A stretch of 64,000 nt of DNA from Vicia villosa (lineage: Eukaryota > Streptophyta > Magnoliopsida > Fabales > Fabaceae). This document shows, one piece after another, positions 1-11,571 of this stretch; the first letter of the stretch is position 1, and each line of letters starts with the position of its first letter. Under the pieces are notes generated by a model that saw only the letters and a list, made by a program, of their open reading frames with translations, was not told where the DNA came from and made no database searches. Where the stretch lies: NCBI RefSeq assembly GCF_029867415.1, contig NC_081186.1, positions 111,265,213-111,329,212 on the forward strand. Reading direction: 5' to 3'. The position numbers and the translations under genes were made by a program.

Positions 1-2355
1 GATTGGGAACTTTCGCTCAAGTGATCCCCTTAAACAAGAGGGACGAGAGTTTCCATTCCTTTTTTATTAGTCTGACCTTTATTAAGCATTTTCTAAAGAT
101 GTTTTCTTTGTATCTTTTAAGGGAAATTAAATCAAGTATTTTTTAAGTGTTTTAAAGTTGAAAAGGAAGAGAAATAGAAAACTAGCCTAATGTTAAAATG
201 GGAATTTCTAGATCCTAATGTTATCATGGTTTCTACCTAAAGTTAAGGATTTTTGAGAGAAAACTAGCCTAGTTAGCATGTGAAGATTACAAGTCCTAAT
301 ATTTAAAGGAGAGTACAAATTAAAGTCACAATTAGAAGCAAGAATTAAGCAATACAATGATACAAAAAGTTGCACAAAAGCATAAAGTAACAAGTCAAAA
401 TATAGTACAAAATGAATTAAAAATATTACTATTTTTTATTGATTTTTATGAAAGAGAAAAGAATTCTAAATCAAGTAAAAAGACTAAAACAATTAGCCTA
501 AAACTAATATTTTTATGTATATTTTTTCTATGTCGAAAATTGTATTAAAGGTCTAAAAATAAGTGTTTTTATTGTCTTAAAAGAAATATAATAAAAAAAT
601 CTAATCAAAACCTAAATTTATTAATCAAACAAAAGGGAATCAGGGGGTGTAGACCTGAATTATGGAGTTTTGAATAGCACGGGCACAGGGCCCAACTGGA
701 TGTGGCCCAAACAAAGTTTTTTTGTACATTTTTTCGTGTCAAAAAAGAAAGACAATGGGCCCAGGGGTGCAAATTGGAAATGAGGTATGGTCTGGAAATC
801 AGGACGTTGGCCCAATAGGAGAGCCCGGAGCGGTTCTTATTATTGTTACAGATTTCAAAAAAGAGGTGTGTGGGCCAAGGGGGGTGTGATTGGCAATCCG
901 GCCCAAGGATTTTTGAATCCATTCAGATGATTATTTCCATATTTTATTTAATCTCAATTTTAATTGATTGACAGATACATAAATAAATAAAAATGAGAAA
1001 AGGGGATGAGCTTAGGGTTAACCGTGTGGCCATTGAACTTTCTTCGCCATCGCTCTCGTATCATCTCTCAGACATGGTCTCCGGCAGATAATCACCGCCA
1101 TCGCCGCCACCCAAATCACCCTAATCGCCATGATTAAAACACAAACCCTACCCGAATTCACACCCTGATTACCAACCTGGGCCTAGATTTAGTAACAAGC
1201 TTACGTATTAGCGGGATCGTAGTGTTCAATTAGGAAACCTAGGTTCTGAAATCGGAGATTAGAGAAGTAACTTCTAAATATTCGTGCAATTAGGAGAAGA
1301 ATTGGATCGACAACAACGTTTCTAGCAAGGTATCACTCCAATTGGAAGATGGGGAAGATTGGACGTACCTTGGTTGAAGAAAGCGTTTGAGATGAAGAGG
1401 ATACCAGCTACTTGGCGAAATAAACGTAATCTTCAGGTGATTTTTCGATTGCATACTTCTCGTTTTTCCCCTTTTTCTTCTTCTATTTCGTGATTGCTGC
1501 GAGTGTCGATTCTTGTAGATGAAGATGTAGATTGGGAGGTTATGTTAGCGTTTTGTGAGTTTATGAAGAATGAACCAAAAAAATGGTTTTTTGTTGTGAA
1601 GGAGTGATTGGAGGTAAACTGAAAGAGAGACCAGGATTGAAGGTGACGATGTGTGAAGCAGAGAAACGGTGGAGGAGAATTGCAGAGAGTAAGAAGAGAG
1701 AAAGGAATGAAGAGGATGGTGAGTATGGCACGGAGGGTGGCTCTGTTGAGGAGTAGTGAGGAGACTCAAAGATGGTGAATGGAGATTGAATGGGGGGAAG
1801 AATGGCAGAAAGATGAAGATTGTGAAAGCAGAGGGTGAATGAAGAATGGTTGAATTGGAGGGGGATGGTTGAAGATTGAAGAGATTGGAGAGCCGATTTA
1901 ATATGACCTTGTTTCTATTATATAGAGTTTGAAGAAAGGAATATAGCTTCAATGTTCAGGTGATTGCCTCTGCTTTTCTGTTAAAACTCAGTTGCCATTC
2001 TGTTTCCTTTTTCTGTTACAGTCTGTTAGTGTAACTGATTTTGTTATAGGTTAGAAGTTAATTGGTGATTCTGTTACACTCTGTTAGTTAAATCAGTTAG
2101 ATTGGTTAGAAAGTTGTACTAGGTTGTTAGGATTAGTTAGTTACAATTTGGATGAGGTTAGGAGGTAGTTGGATTGTTAGTTATGGTTTGATGCATGGAG
2201 TTATAGATTCTGTTATAACTGTTAAGGGTTGTTAAAAAGTTGTTAGGAAGTTAGGGACAGTTGGATTTTAGAAAGTTAGTTATGAAATGTTATAGGTTAG
2301 TTTGAAGTGAAATTATATTAGATTAGGTTTTGCTATTGCTTGTAACAGAATAAAA
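1..2355. other. Non-coding, probably LTR or leader remnant of an old Ogre-like element
   Basis: No convincing coding sequence is visible; the short open frames have no recognisable domain. The stretch lies directly upstream of a tandem hairpin repeat and a decayed ORF1-gag pair, in the place where the LTR and leader of a Tat/Ogre-like element would be. Like the complete Ogre LTR downstream it carries GGCCCA motifs followed by a C-rich segment (about 1075-1140). I could not find LTR ends, a primer site or a target duplication, so the assignment is an inference from position. Confidence 0.4.
689..905. promoter_or_regulatory. Cluster of GGCCCA/TGGGCC (site II-like) motifs
   Basis: Six copies of GGCCCA or its complement TGGGCC lie at about 689, 704, 756, 809, 871 and 900. 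In plants TGGGCC/T (site II) is a known binding element for TCP transcription factors. The density is high for such AT-rich surroundings. The complete Ogre LTR also has such motifs upstream of its TATA box (near 5882 and 6220), so this may be the U3 enhancer region of an older LTR. Function is inferred only. Confidence 0.35.
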
Positions 2356-2595
2356 GATAACCGTCAACTCTGGGTTGAGTGGGAAAGGACAAAAGATAAC
2401 CGTCAACTCTGGGTTGAGTGGGAAGAATAAAAGGTTACCGTCAACTCTGGATTGAGTGGGAAAGAGCAATAAGAGACAACCGTCAACTCTGGGTTGAGGG
2501 GGAAAAGATAATTAACTCGGGGTTAAGAGATGAAAGGAAAATCAACTCTAGGTTGAACACAAAAATATCAACTCTGGGTTGAAGAAAGATGAACA
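2356..2595 (+). repeat. Tandem repeat, about 39-bp unit shrinking to 26 bp, with a small hairpin in each unit
   Basis: Four units of 38-41 bp start near 2356, 2395, 2433 and 2475 and share the core CCGTCAACTCTGGGTTGAG. Three shorter, more divergent units follow to about 2590. Each core can fold as TCAAC-loop-GTTGA. The fifth unit reads TTAAC-TCGGG-GTTAA, changing both sides of the stem together. The array sits in the presumed leader of the old Ogre-like element. Confidence 0.85.
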
Positions 2596-3090
2596 TGATT
2601 GGCTTTGGGAGATGACACCACCATGGTAACTCTGAGTGATCCAGTGGAATATTAATTTGAATACTTTGTAGGGACCCCATTTGATGAGTAACTTGGCTTA
2701 TGCCTCATATGCAATGTTTGATTTATTTTATGCACTTCTGGAGATGCAATGCAATGAATATTATATGCAGTGTACTGATTGATCAGGGTTTCTGCTTTTT
2801 ATGGGGAATAGATCAGGTAGAGTTTAGAAACTCTGTTTGAGAATCAGGGTGAGGTGGATGCCCCTGCTTTATTGATGATCGAATCATTGTGGGAGAGATA
2901 CCAATGAGGATGCAATGATATGTATGATGCATGTATGATTATGAATGGAATGATTGTTTCCAAGATACAAGAAGTGGATGGAGAATGCCTTTGTGGAACG
3001 GTCATTGCTTGAAGGATAGAGTTGGTGAAGTGTTTAGCTTGACTCCTCGACACCTATCTCGAGGAGTATTCTCGTCTGGTTGGAATACCC
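2596..3090. other. Non-coding leader between repeat array and ORF1 remnant
   Basis: No supported gene. The stretch holds a perfect 8-bp inverted repeat (CTCCTCGA at 3043-3050 and TCGAGGAG at 3059-3066), just before sequence that can be read as ORF1 remnant. It probably belongs to the 5' untranslated leader of the old element. Confidence 0.4.
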
Positions 3091-4260
3091 ATGTACGCGC
3101 AAGATCCGTACTCCGGTTTGGAAAAGAATCCTGACGATGTCATCATTGCTGCAACTACTCCCTTGAACGTAGTCGACGTCAGAACTCATATGGTGAGTAA
3201 ATGAGGAATCCAAGGATTACCCTCCAAGTTCCTATTGAATCAAGCTCAGTACTTCGTCAGCATCCAAAATATGAGCGCTTTTGAGGACATTTTGGCATTG
3301 CTTATCTACGGATTGTTTTTGTTCCCTAACATTGACAATTTCGTTGACATCAACACAATTAAGATCTTCTTGACTGGAAATCCAGTTCCAACCTTGCTTG
3401 TGGATGCTTACCACTTTGTGCATTCAAGAAATCTGCATCAAGGAGGATTAATCACATGTTGTGTACCGTTGTTATACAAATGGTTTGTCTCGCACCTGCC
3501 AAAGTTTAGCACTTTTTGGAACCGGAGGGATGACCTTTTCTGGTCACAGAAAATCATGTCCCTCACTCACTCGGACATTGATTGGTGTAGTTACGACGAC
3601 GACGAAACCAAGATCATCTACAGTTGCGGAAGTTATCCCAACATACCCCTTATTAGAACTAAGGGAGGAATCAATTATAATCCAGCTTTAGCCCGTCGTC
3701 AAAACGGCTATCTTATGAAAAACGTATCAAGTAATATTTAATTGGAGGGTCTATTCTTCAAGAACATCGACGATCATGGTAACATGCTGAAGAAGGAAAT
3801 TGTCCAAGCCTGGCGTCTTGTTCATCGAAAAGGGAGAAGATTGTTAGGAAAACATCTTTGCATCTCCTTGGATCCTTACCTTCAATGGGTATGCATCAGG
3901 GCATTCAAGCTCAGGATGTCATACCAACGTCAAGAACCTAATCCACTAAGGGAACCGATCTTCCTTTTCTCCACCGATGTTGAGAAACTACAAGCGGCAT
4001 TAACCAAGGTGTGCCAAGAAAGGAATGCTTGGAGAAACAAGTATCGAATCGTCAACACAGAAAATGTTGAGATTCAAAACATCCTAAGAAGGAAGGATGA
4101 GTTACTTGAAGTACTCGAACGACAAGTGACACAAACGTCACTTTCTCACCATATCCCTCCTGCTTCCTGGATCATCGATCAACTCACGTCAGAGAATGCT
4201 CAGCTCAAGAAACAAAAGAAGATGTTAGAACTTGAAATTGGCTCTTCGTCCAAGTTTTAG
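3091..4260 (+). pseudogene. Decayed Ogre-type ORF1 (DUF7745-like) remnant
   Basis: One frame carries an ORF1-type protein broken by a TGA at 3202-3204 and a TAA at 3739-3741. The middle part (ALLIYGLFLFPNIDNFVD, then TCCVPLLYKWFVSHL and GGINYNPALARRQNGY) matches the corresponding part of the better preserved ORF1 at 9128-11125 (ALLIFGVVLLPN, SCCLHLLYSWLTSHL, GCINYNPVLALRQLGH). The C-terminal part (3742-4260) is charged and coiled-coil-like (EKLQAALTKVCQERNAW). I recall this family as DUF7745, found in legume retroelement proteins of unknown function. The N-terminal half is missing or unrecognisable. It lies 289 bp upstream of a gag remnant, the Ogre order. Confidence 0.8.
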
Positions 4261-4549
4261 TGTCCTTTCTCTCTGTTTCTCTGTATTTCCCTTTTCAAAG
4301 TGTTGTAAAAAACGGCGTTTCGCTTAATCAATAAAAAGTTTGATGTTTCATAACGTAATTATGGTGTTTCCTTGAAAAACATTTCTAATTGCATATCATG
4401 CATCACTTTAGTCGTAAGCAATGACACGAGAATTGTCGCGGTCCTAATCGTCACTTTTCTTACTCCAGAAAGAGAGGAGGAGAAGGAGGTGAAGAAAGGA
4501 ATTCAAGTTGTCTCATTCATACAACACTCGTTCAAGTCGCAAGAAAAGA

Positions 4550-5202
4550 ATGGAAGATTTAGAGCAGGAGAATGGAGAACTCAGAGAAGAGGTCACTACT
4601 CTTAAGGAATCTGTTGAAAGACTCAATAGTATGGTATAAGCCATGTTGGTTGCGCAAAGTCAACCTCCGCCATAAGAACCACAAAGGACTGTGGTTTCAG
4701 AGATTGTTTCTACTCCTATTCCTCAGTATACCATGCCACCCAACCGACCTTGGGGCATGCCGTATAACTTCATTCCAGACAGGTACATACCCCAAGTTTC
4801 TGAAGTTCCAAGAGTCACAATGGATATGCATCCACCGGAGGGTTACAGACCTCTGGAAATAGAAATTCTAAGAGCAATAGCTACAGGTTATGCGCAACAG
4901 AATGCTGAGATACCAAGATCTGCTGCCATCATGGCTTCTCCATGGTCAATTGTGCATACTTTTCCTCTGCCAGGCGGACAAATGTATCATCACGCTCCCA
5001 GTGAGGACGCTGGCGTGTATGAAAGATTCAAAGAGTTCCAGAAACTGTTTCTGCAAATGCAGAAGGAACTCAAGACTCTCCGAGGACAAGATCTATTTGG
5101 AAAGAATGCTGCAGACCTCTGTCTGGTTCCAAATGTTAAGATTCGTCATAAATTCAAAGTACCAGATTTCGAGAAGTACAAAGGGAATTCGTGCCCACAA
5201 AG

Positions 5203-5204
<2 letters not shown>
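4550..5204 (+). pseudogene. 5' part of a Ty3/gypsy (Tat/Ogre-like) gag, truncated
   Basis: The frame starts with ATG at 4550 and an acidic coiled coil (MEDLEQENGELREEVTTLKE). It is broken by TAA codons near 4637 and 4672, and runs to LCLVPNVKIRHKFKVPDFEK and YKGNSCPQSH. That end matches the gag motif of the complete Ogre (LVPDLTIPHKFKIPDFEKYK, LSCPKSH, near 12115-12200). The rest of gag is absent: the frame passes into a (CA)n tract at 5204 and then into an unrelated inverted-repeat element. The piece is a dead fragment of the same old element as the ORF1 remnant. Confidence 0.85.

Positions 5205-5269
<65 letters not shown>
5204..5269 (+). repeat. (CA)n microsatellite, about 33 units
   Basis: Uninterrupted CA repeat placed exactly where the gag motif SCPQSH should continue, just left of the inverted-repeat DNA element. 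Open frames reading poly His-Thr through it are artefacts. Confidence 0.98.
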
Positions 5270-5274
<5 letters not shown>

Positions 5275-6607
5275 GAGGAGGGGTCAAATTACACCAATAT
5301 GTTACACTTATTTATAACCTTTGATATTATTTTAATCCAATGGTTAGAAACAACTAATTAGTGACTCATGAATCTTACTTAAAATAGTTTTTTTACTTTT
5401 GGTAATAAATAATTTGTATCTTATCAAATCATAATTCATTCTTATAAAATTAAATAAATCTCTCCAACTTTTTCTAACACATAAATAAATTTTATTTTTA
5501 TAAAAAATACGCGATTCTAAATATTTCTAAAAAATCAAGATTAATCTTTATAAAATAAGTAACATATTCTTATTTTAAAACAAAATTCATTTTTTTATTT
5601 TCTTTAAAAAAAATCATATTCAACTAATTAAAGTTGTCATACCCCAAAATTTACCCGGTTTAATTCTCATGTTTCAATTTATTAAGGGAGTTAAAAATTA
5701 GGAGCCACAGGGTTTGATATATCTATTATTAAACTCGCTCTCCTATAAAACTCCTTTATAAATTGGTTTAAAACAAAAAGGGTGTAAATAGCAAGAATCT
5801 CTCTAAATCCAATTGGCGCTTGGTCTTTCTTTTTGCTTCTTAGGAAAAAGAAAATAGAGGGGTGTGTTTTAGGACATTTTGGGGCCCAATAGACCCATTT
5901 TACTTATCACAATTTAACCACGTATATTATTATTAATCATAAACTTATTAATATTATTAATCCCCAAATATTAGTTTTAATAATTAACATTGGGTTATTA
6001 AAGATTAATCAAGTTTTATTATTAGTATAAATATAATTGGTTATCAGAATTATATTATTAACTAACATGTTCATTTGGTTATTATCAGTTAATTAGTTTT
6101 TTATTGATTAAGTGATCAAATTAATTAAATGAATTAAGTGAAGTTAGTGGTTTTCTTGCTGGTATTTTTTGTCATTTTTCTTTTTGGGTCACAAAGCATT
6201 TGCTACTGGGCCTAATGCGTTGGGCCGTGAACGGATAATGGAGTGGACCGGGTCAAAACCCGACCCAGCCACCATTCACCGTCTCCCTCACGCCTCTGTA
6301 CAGCCACCAATCTCACGCAAACCCTAGCCAGCGGCGCCACCCTCATTCAACCAAGAAAGCCCTAATCTCAAATGCCCAGGCCCATACGTAAATGAATCAT
6401 GAACAAACTTTGAACAAAATCAAATGAGATCAAATCTTCAATCAAATTTCTAAACTGAATCAAATCTTAACATAAACTGAGATCAATGAAAAGATTTTTA
6501 TTAAATCAAATTATATTACAATCAACAAACGAATCAAAACACTGAATCAAAACCGAAATTAATCTAATTGAATCTAAACATTCCTAAAATTAAATCTAAC
6601 CCTAGGC

Positions 6608-6614
6608 TATAAAA
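6608..6614 (+). promoter_or_regulatory. TATA box of the Ogre 5' LTR
   Basis: TATAAAA in the context CTAGGCTATAAAAGAAAAAG, downstream of TGGGCC-type motifs. It is the best Pol II TATA candidate in the LTR and is present at 21000-21006 in the 3' LTR. Start-site position is inferred. Confidence 0.55.
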
Positions 6615-6944
6615 GAAAAAGGAGAAATCAGATGAAAGGGTCGGAAAATTTTATTGGAGAGCCCTAGCCGCCGCCGCTTGTTCTTCGTACCTACGAATCA
6701 CACACAGAGGAGGGGATTAGGGGAGGGACGAATTCATTCAGAAACTCAAGACATAAGGTAATCTCTAAAACGAAACTTAGCTTAGAATCTTGATTTGCAT
6801 GCGCCGGTAGCGATTATTGTTTGAATCTGGGTACGAAATTGGGGTTAGGGTTTATATTTGGGGGTTTAGGGTTCATAGAGTTTGTTAGGGTTCGTATGTT
6901 TTTGGTACTTCTGGGTAAAAAGTTGTTAGAGGGTGTGTTGGGAA

Positions 6945-6968
6945 GATGAAGATCATATGATCTTCATC
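6945..6968. repeat. Perfect 24-bp palindrome in the transcribed part of the LTR
   Basis: GATGAAGATCAT is followed at once by its exact reverse complement. The same palindrome stands at 21337-21360 in the 3' LTR. It lies about 330 bp after the TATA box, so it should be in genomic RNA. Confidence 0.9.
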
Positions 6969-8330
6969 GGTTTTCTGGGATTAGGGGTGGTTCGCGGCAG
7001 GTTCACGGCGGAACTGGGTTGGTGTTCTGGGTTACGGTAAGAACGAGAGAACAAGAGAGAGAGAGTCTGAGGCAGAGAGAGAAACGAAAGTGAGGAATGA
7101 GAGAGGATCATGGGGGAACCGGTGGGTTACCCCCTTTCTTGGTCCACCGATTGATGCCACTTGGCCTAACATGGCCATCTGGCGACATTACAGAACCTGA
7201 TTCTGTGTGCAATCCTACCACGCGCCCACAAACTCCCAAACACATGCAGGCCATACGATCAGATCTGATCCAGATCTAACGCCCCACGTGTGAACGCATA
7301 CTCTATTTGGTGCACCCTCACAACACTAGAACCGGACGGATTTGAACATGGGTGGGCTCAGCCCAATTACTACCCAAACACCCTAAAACTACTAGTCAAT
7401 AACAAAACGCACCCCCCCTTTGTAATAAAACAATAAAAAGAATAAAAACTTAATTAACTAATCTTGATTTGTTTAATAATTTATTAGTGGATTAATTAAA
7501 TTTGTTGATTTCTTACTCTAATAATTCACCAATCTTTATAAATTTTGCTAACGATTAATTGATTTAAATAAACTTCTAAAAAATGTTTGATCATATATTT
7601 TACAACTTAGCTTAATTTCTCCTCAAACCGACTAAATCTATTAGTCGTATTAGACGAGAAATAAAACCGTTCTGATCAATTCATAACTTACTTGCTCTCA
7701 ATAATTCTCTCCTCAACCCGATTGAAACTATCAGTCGCTTTAGACGAGAGATAAAAATACATACACTAAAACACAATTAATTTGCTGCCCGCGATGATCG
7801 AATCCATCGATCTGAGTAACCAGCAATGCCCATAAATCTGTTAGCCATACTGATTGAACCTATCGATCACCGCATCTAACAGTAACAAATTAAATCAAGG
7901 TTGTACGCCAACCTCAAAGTACTTTCACCCTTCAAATCAAATTCAACTACGATAGGCCATTCAAAAGGCCTCTAAAAACAATTTCAAATACAAATACAAC
8001 CATAAGGCGTACAACCTTGTCCCCGAACTACGTTGACTCTGATTCTCCATAAGGAGATACGTAGGCACTTGGATAACCAAGGCGAGTCCCCCTCCCTAAA
8101 ATCTCAATTATTCCCCTATTCAATTCCTTAGCTATAAACCTCAATATTTTAGCCATAAACCTTTACCTTAGATTCAAAGCCAATAGGAAAGGGTTGAGGG
8201 TGCCTAACACCTTCCCTCAACCTGATTATAATAACTTACCCCGATCTCTAAACTGCGTAGGGTTTCCTATTCGCCCTTCAGAATAGGTGGCGACTCTAAA
8301 AATTTAATTTTTAGGGCAGGTTGCTACAGC

Positions 8331-8348
8331 TGGCGACTCTGCTGGGGA
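8331..8348 (+). other. Primer-binding site (tRNA-Arg type)
   Basis: TGGCGACTCTGCTGGGGA starts two bases after the 5' LTR. The first eleven bases fit the 3' end (including CCA) of plant tRNA-Arg(UCU) as I remember it, and a tRNA-Arg primer is typical of Ogre elements. It is not the tRNA-Met site seen in most plant LTR elements. Confidence 0.85.
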
Positions 8349-9127
8349 TACACATATGGTGAATTATTATGCTCCTAAGGCTTGAGAGGGTTTAGGTTTA
8401 GGTTTGTGGTTTAGGGTTTGTGGCGCATTTTAGGGTTTGGCAAACTTGCCACGTTTAGGGTTTGGGGGAAGGTTTATTTTTTTAGTAATGATTTTTTAAT
8501 TATTTATTTATTTATTGTTTTTTATTAAATATTTATTTGCCACATTTGCATTAAATGTTAATTGTTATATAATTTGCATTATTGGGTATATTTTACTGCT
8601 GTTAAGCCTAAGCGTGGGGATTATAATAATGACCACAGGGGAATTACATCGCCTACGAGTCTTATTATAATTCCACTCAGAGTGGGTTAAATATTCGGAA
8701 AGTTCTGATACGAGGCTCGACCTTGTTGAGGGGTGGACTGGGTAGTTAGCTGATCTCTCTGGGAACCAACCCCTAAAATTCGAACCTCATGGACCAATGA
8801 GTTGTTCTAAAATCCAAAGAGACAAAAAGTCTCGGCGGCTACGAATGATCCCATGAGACCTTCTAGAATTTTCCCACGGGAAGGGTAGGCTCCCGAGCCG
8901 TTATGTCGAACCTATGAACTTAGGGCCTATGTGATTATATGTTGAATATATGCTTATTATTATTATTATTATTATTATTATAATATTATGTTTTTTTATA
9001 ATTATTTGCATGCATCACACATCATATGCATATTTTTATCATGTCTTATCCACAGGTGAAAAAAAAGAAAGAAAAAAGAAGAATAAAAAAAATAATAATA
9101 ATTCTTTTTGGTGAAAATTCAGGAAAA
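8349..9127 (+). other. Ogre leader between primer site and ORF1
   Basis: No gene. It contains scattered TTTAGGG-like words (8385-8470), an AT-rich block, a G-rich segment and a short (ATT)n run at about 8954-8983. An open frame enters from 9026, but its first 34 residues are poly-Lys/Ile low complexity. I therefore place the ORF1 start at the ATG at 9128, which opens conserved-looking sequence. Confidence 0.7.
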
Positions 9128-11125
9128 ATGAATGCTAAGAAGCCTATTGTCCACCTCACCGTCTCAGTGCCTGACATCAAGAAATTGAGAAATATAAGGG
9201 ATAAGATGTCATCAACTGCTTTGAACAGGTTTGAAGGCCGTTATGGAGATATTTTGGACTTGCTCAAGGTTAAGGTTCAAGAAGAAGCAATCACCGCTTT
9301 GATCCAGTTTTATGATCCGCCACTCAGATGTTTCACTTTTCAGGATTTTCAGTTGACTCCTACTTTGGAGGAGATGGATGCTATGCTTGGGTTTTCAAGA
9401 ATTAAAAAAGTATTTTATACAGGTGCTGGAAAAAGGGCTGAAATGTCTGATTTAGCCAAAGCTTTGGAAGTGCCCGTTGCGGATTTAGAAGCTAATCACA
9501 AGACCGACGGAGGAATACAAGGAATTAAAAGAACTTATTTAGAAGCTCAAGCTATGTCTTATGCTCAAAAGAAACAATGGGACATTTGTGGACATTTTTT
9601 GGCTCTTTTAATTTTTGGTGTTGTTTTACTTCCTAATAAGGCGGAATATGTTGATGATGTTGCTATCCATGTCTTTACCTCCTTCAGAAATTCAAAAGAG
9701 GATCCAACTCCTACCATTCTTGCTAATATTTACTATACTATCCATGATCGGTATGAAAAGAAAAGGGGAGCAATATCTTGTTGTCTTCATCTATTGTATT
9801 CTTGGTTGACTTCTCATCTTTACAAGGCTAGCTACTTAATCAAAGACTTGACTAGGCACGAATGGTCTCAAAAGCTAAGGGCTCTCAATGCGGATTCTAT
9901 TCTTTGGTTTGCGAGAAAATTAAATTCTGAAAGAATTATCTATAAATGTGGAGAATTTAATAATGTGCCTTTAATGGGAACTTTGGGTTGCATCAATTAT
10001 AATCCCGTGCTTGCATTGCGCCAATTGGGTCATTCTATGGATTGCGAGCCTTCCGATCAACAAGTGGAAGAAATGTTCTTAAGTGACAATGGGAAAGGAG
10101 ATCCAAGGACACTAAAGAAAATCATTCAAGCTTGGAAACATGTTTAAACAAAGGACTATGGGCCGAAGAACATTGTTGCTAAGGAACCTTACACTAGATG
10201 GGTTCAAGAGAGAGTTGGAAGAATTTTGCTACCTTTTGTTGTGGATCCCACATACAAGCCCGATTCTCCTAATCCTATTTCTCTATCCATCGAAGAGATA
10301 GAAGGAATCAAGGCTGCCCTAGAGGCATCCCGTAAGGAAAAGGAAGAATTAGAGCTTGACATACATCGACTTTCCAACGAAAAAAGCCAACTACGCTTCG
10401 ATCTTAAGGAAAAGAACCAGGAGCTTCAAGCTGCTAAGGAAGAGAATGATAGACAAAGGAATAAAAGGAAGCGAGCAACCGAAGGAGTTCTAAGTGCTAA
10501 CTTTGATTTAATTGCACACAATGAAAGGTTGGAACAAGCGGGCATAGAAATTGCAAGGTGGAAAAGGCGCTATGAGAAAGCTTCCCATGACAAAGCTGAA
10601 TCTGAGAAAAATCTAGAAGTTGTGGTCTTTGAATTAACTGATAGGACTAAAGATCAAGAGGAGGAAATAAGGAACCTCAAATATGATCTTCAAGAAGCTC
10701 GCAATTCTGGACAACAAGAGCGCGCAAGGAGATTAACCACGGAAGAAGCACTTTTACAGCGCACCGATGAGTACAATAGAGCATTCCAAGCCATGGTATC
10801 ACTTAGGGAAATATTCATAAGACAAAGAGAGGTACACGAGGCAACCCTGAACGAAAGAGACCATTGGAAAAGACAATACACAATTGTTTCTACGGCAAGT
10901 GAGCATGTGAGCATGGTTCCCAAAATGCTTGAAGAATATGAGAAGTGTCGTGAAAATTATGACAAGCTAGTCTACTTGTGCAATGATTTAATTCTAGACA
11001 TTCCAAAGGGTTTAGAAAAAGCGGAGTCTTCTCCCATCATCCTTCCCAAAGAAGTGAAGGAGTTCTTGGAGCTTTGTAGGAGCATGGTGGACAAATTCAA
11101 GGAGGACATTCATAGGCGTTCTTAG
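9128..11125 (+). CDS. Ogre ORF1 (DUF7745-like protein), interrupted by one stop codon
   Basis: A single frame of 665 codons is broken by TAA at 10145-10147 (codon 340). The N-terminal part (about residues 10-330) is a globular domain that I recognise as the legume DUF7745 type: YDPPLRCFTFQDFQLTPTLE, ALLIFGVVLLPN, AISCCLHLLYSWLTSHL and GCINYNPVLALRQLGH. The C-terminal part (10226-11125) is almost wholly charged helix with heptad-like spacing (RKEKEELELDIHRLSNEKSQ), a predicted coiled coil. ORF1 upstream of gag is a defining feature of Ogre elements and its function is unknown. It may be a structural or RNA-binding partner of Gag, but that is a guess. The stop is the only visible lesion, so the damage is young. 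Confidence 0.85.
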
Positions 11126-11571
11126 ATATTTATTAGTTCTTACTTTAAATTTAAAAGTCTTATTTCTATTGATGTTTATTTCCTTTCGCAATGTTGAACA
11201 ATTTAAATTGTACTTTCTTTCAAGTTTTTTGAATTAATAAAGTGTGTTTATTTCCGCATTATTCAATTTCTTCGCAATTATTCACCAAAAAGAATTATTC
11301 AAAAAAAGAGAAAGAAAAGGTTCCTACTACAAAAAAAAACAAGAAAAAAAGAAATAATATATATATATACAGACATATATGATAATATATAAATATATAT
11401 AAATATATTATAATAATAATGTGGATAAGACATGAACATAGCATAAGCATAACATTCATATCATGCATGTCATATTTAATTACCAAGCATTAAAGAAAAA
11501 CTATCTTCATCTCCAGTCACACCATTGCAACTCAACCGCTAATTCAGACAAGATCTCAAAAGAAAAGGGCA
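11126..11571 (+). other. Spacer between Ogre ORF1 and gag
   Basis: 446 bp without a gene: AATAAA-like words, then AT-rich low complexity with TA runs (11345-11425) and ATAAT repeats. How gag is reached on the RNA (internal initiation, splicing or a separate transcript) cannot be read from the sequence. Confidence 0.6.

Larger units (their letters stand above)
5635..8328 (+). repeat. Ogre 5' LTR
   Basis: Begins TGTCATACCCCAAAATTTAC and ends GGTTGCTACA. It is almost identical to 20028-22721. A TATA box at 6608 suggests transcription starts near 6640, leaving about 1.7 kb of R-U5. The 60-residue open frame at 7097-7279 is duplicated in the 3' LTR and shows no domain, so I do not treat it as a gene. 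Near 7621-7760 the motif TCTCCTCAAACCGAC recurs in diverged form. Confidence 0.97.

Noticed and set aside
5093..5317. Open frames with poly His-Thr or Cys-Val
   Set aside because: Produced by the (CA)n microsatellite.
7097..7279. 60-residue open frame in the Ogre 5' LTR, identical at 21489-21671
   Set aside because: Conserved only because the two LTRs are copies of each other; no domain, and it lies in the presumed untranslated R-U5.
8380..8470. TTTAGGG-like words resembling telomere repeats
   Set aside because: Irregular spacing and variants (GTTTAGG, TTTGTGG); more likely G/T-rich leader than interstitial telomere.
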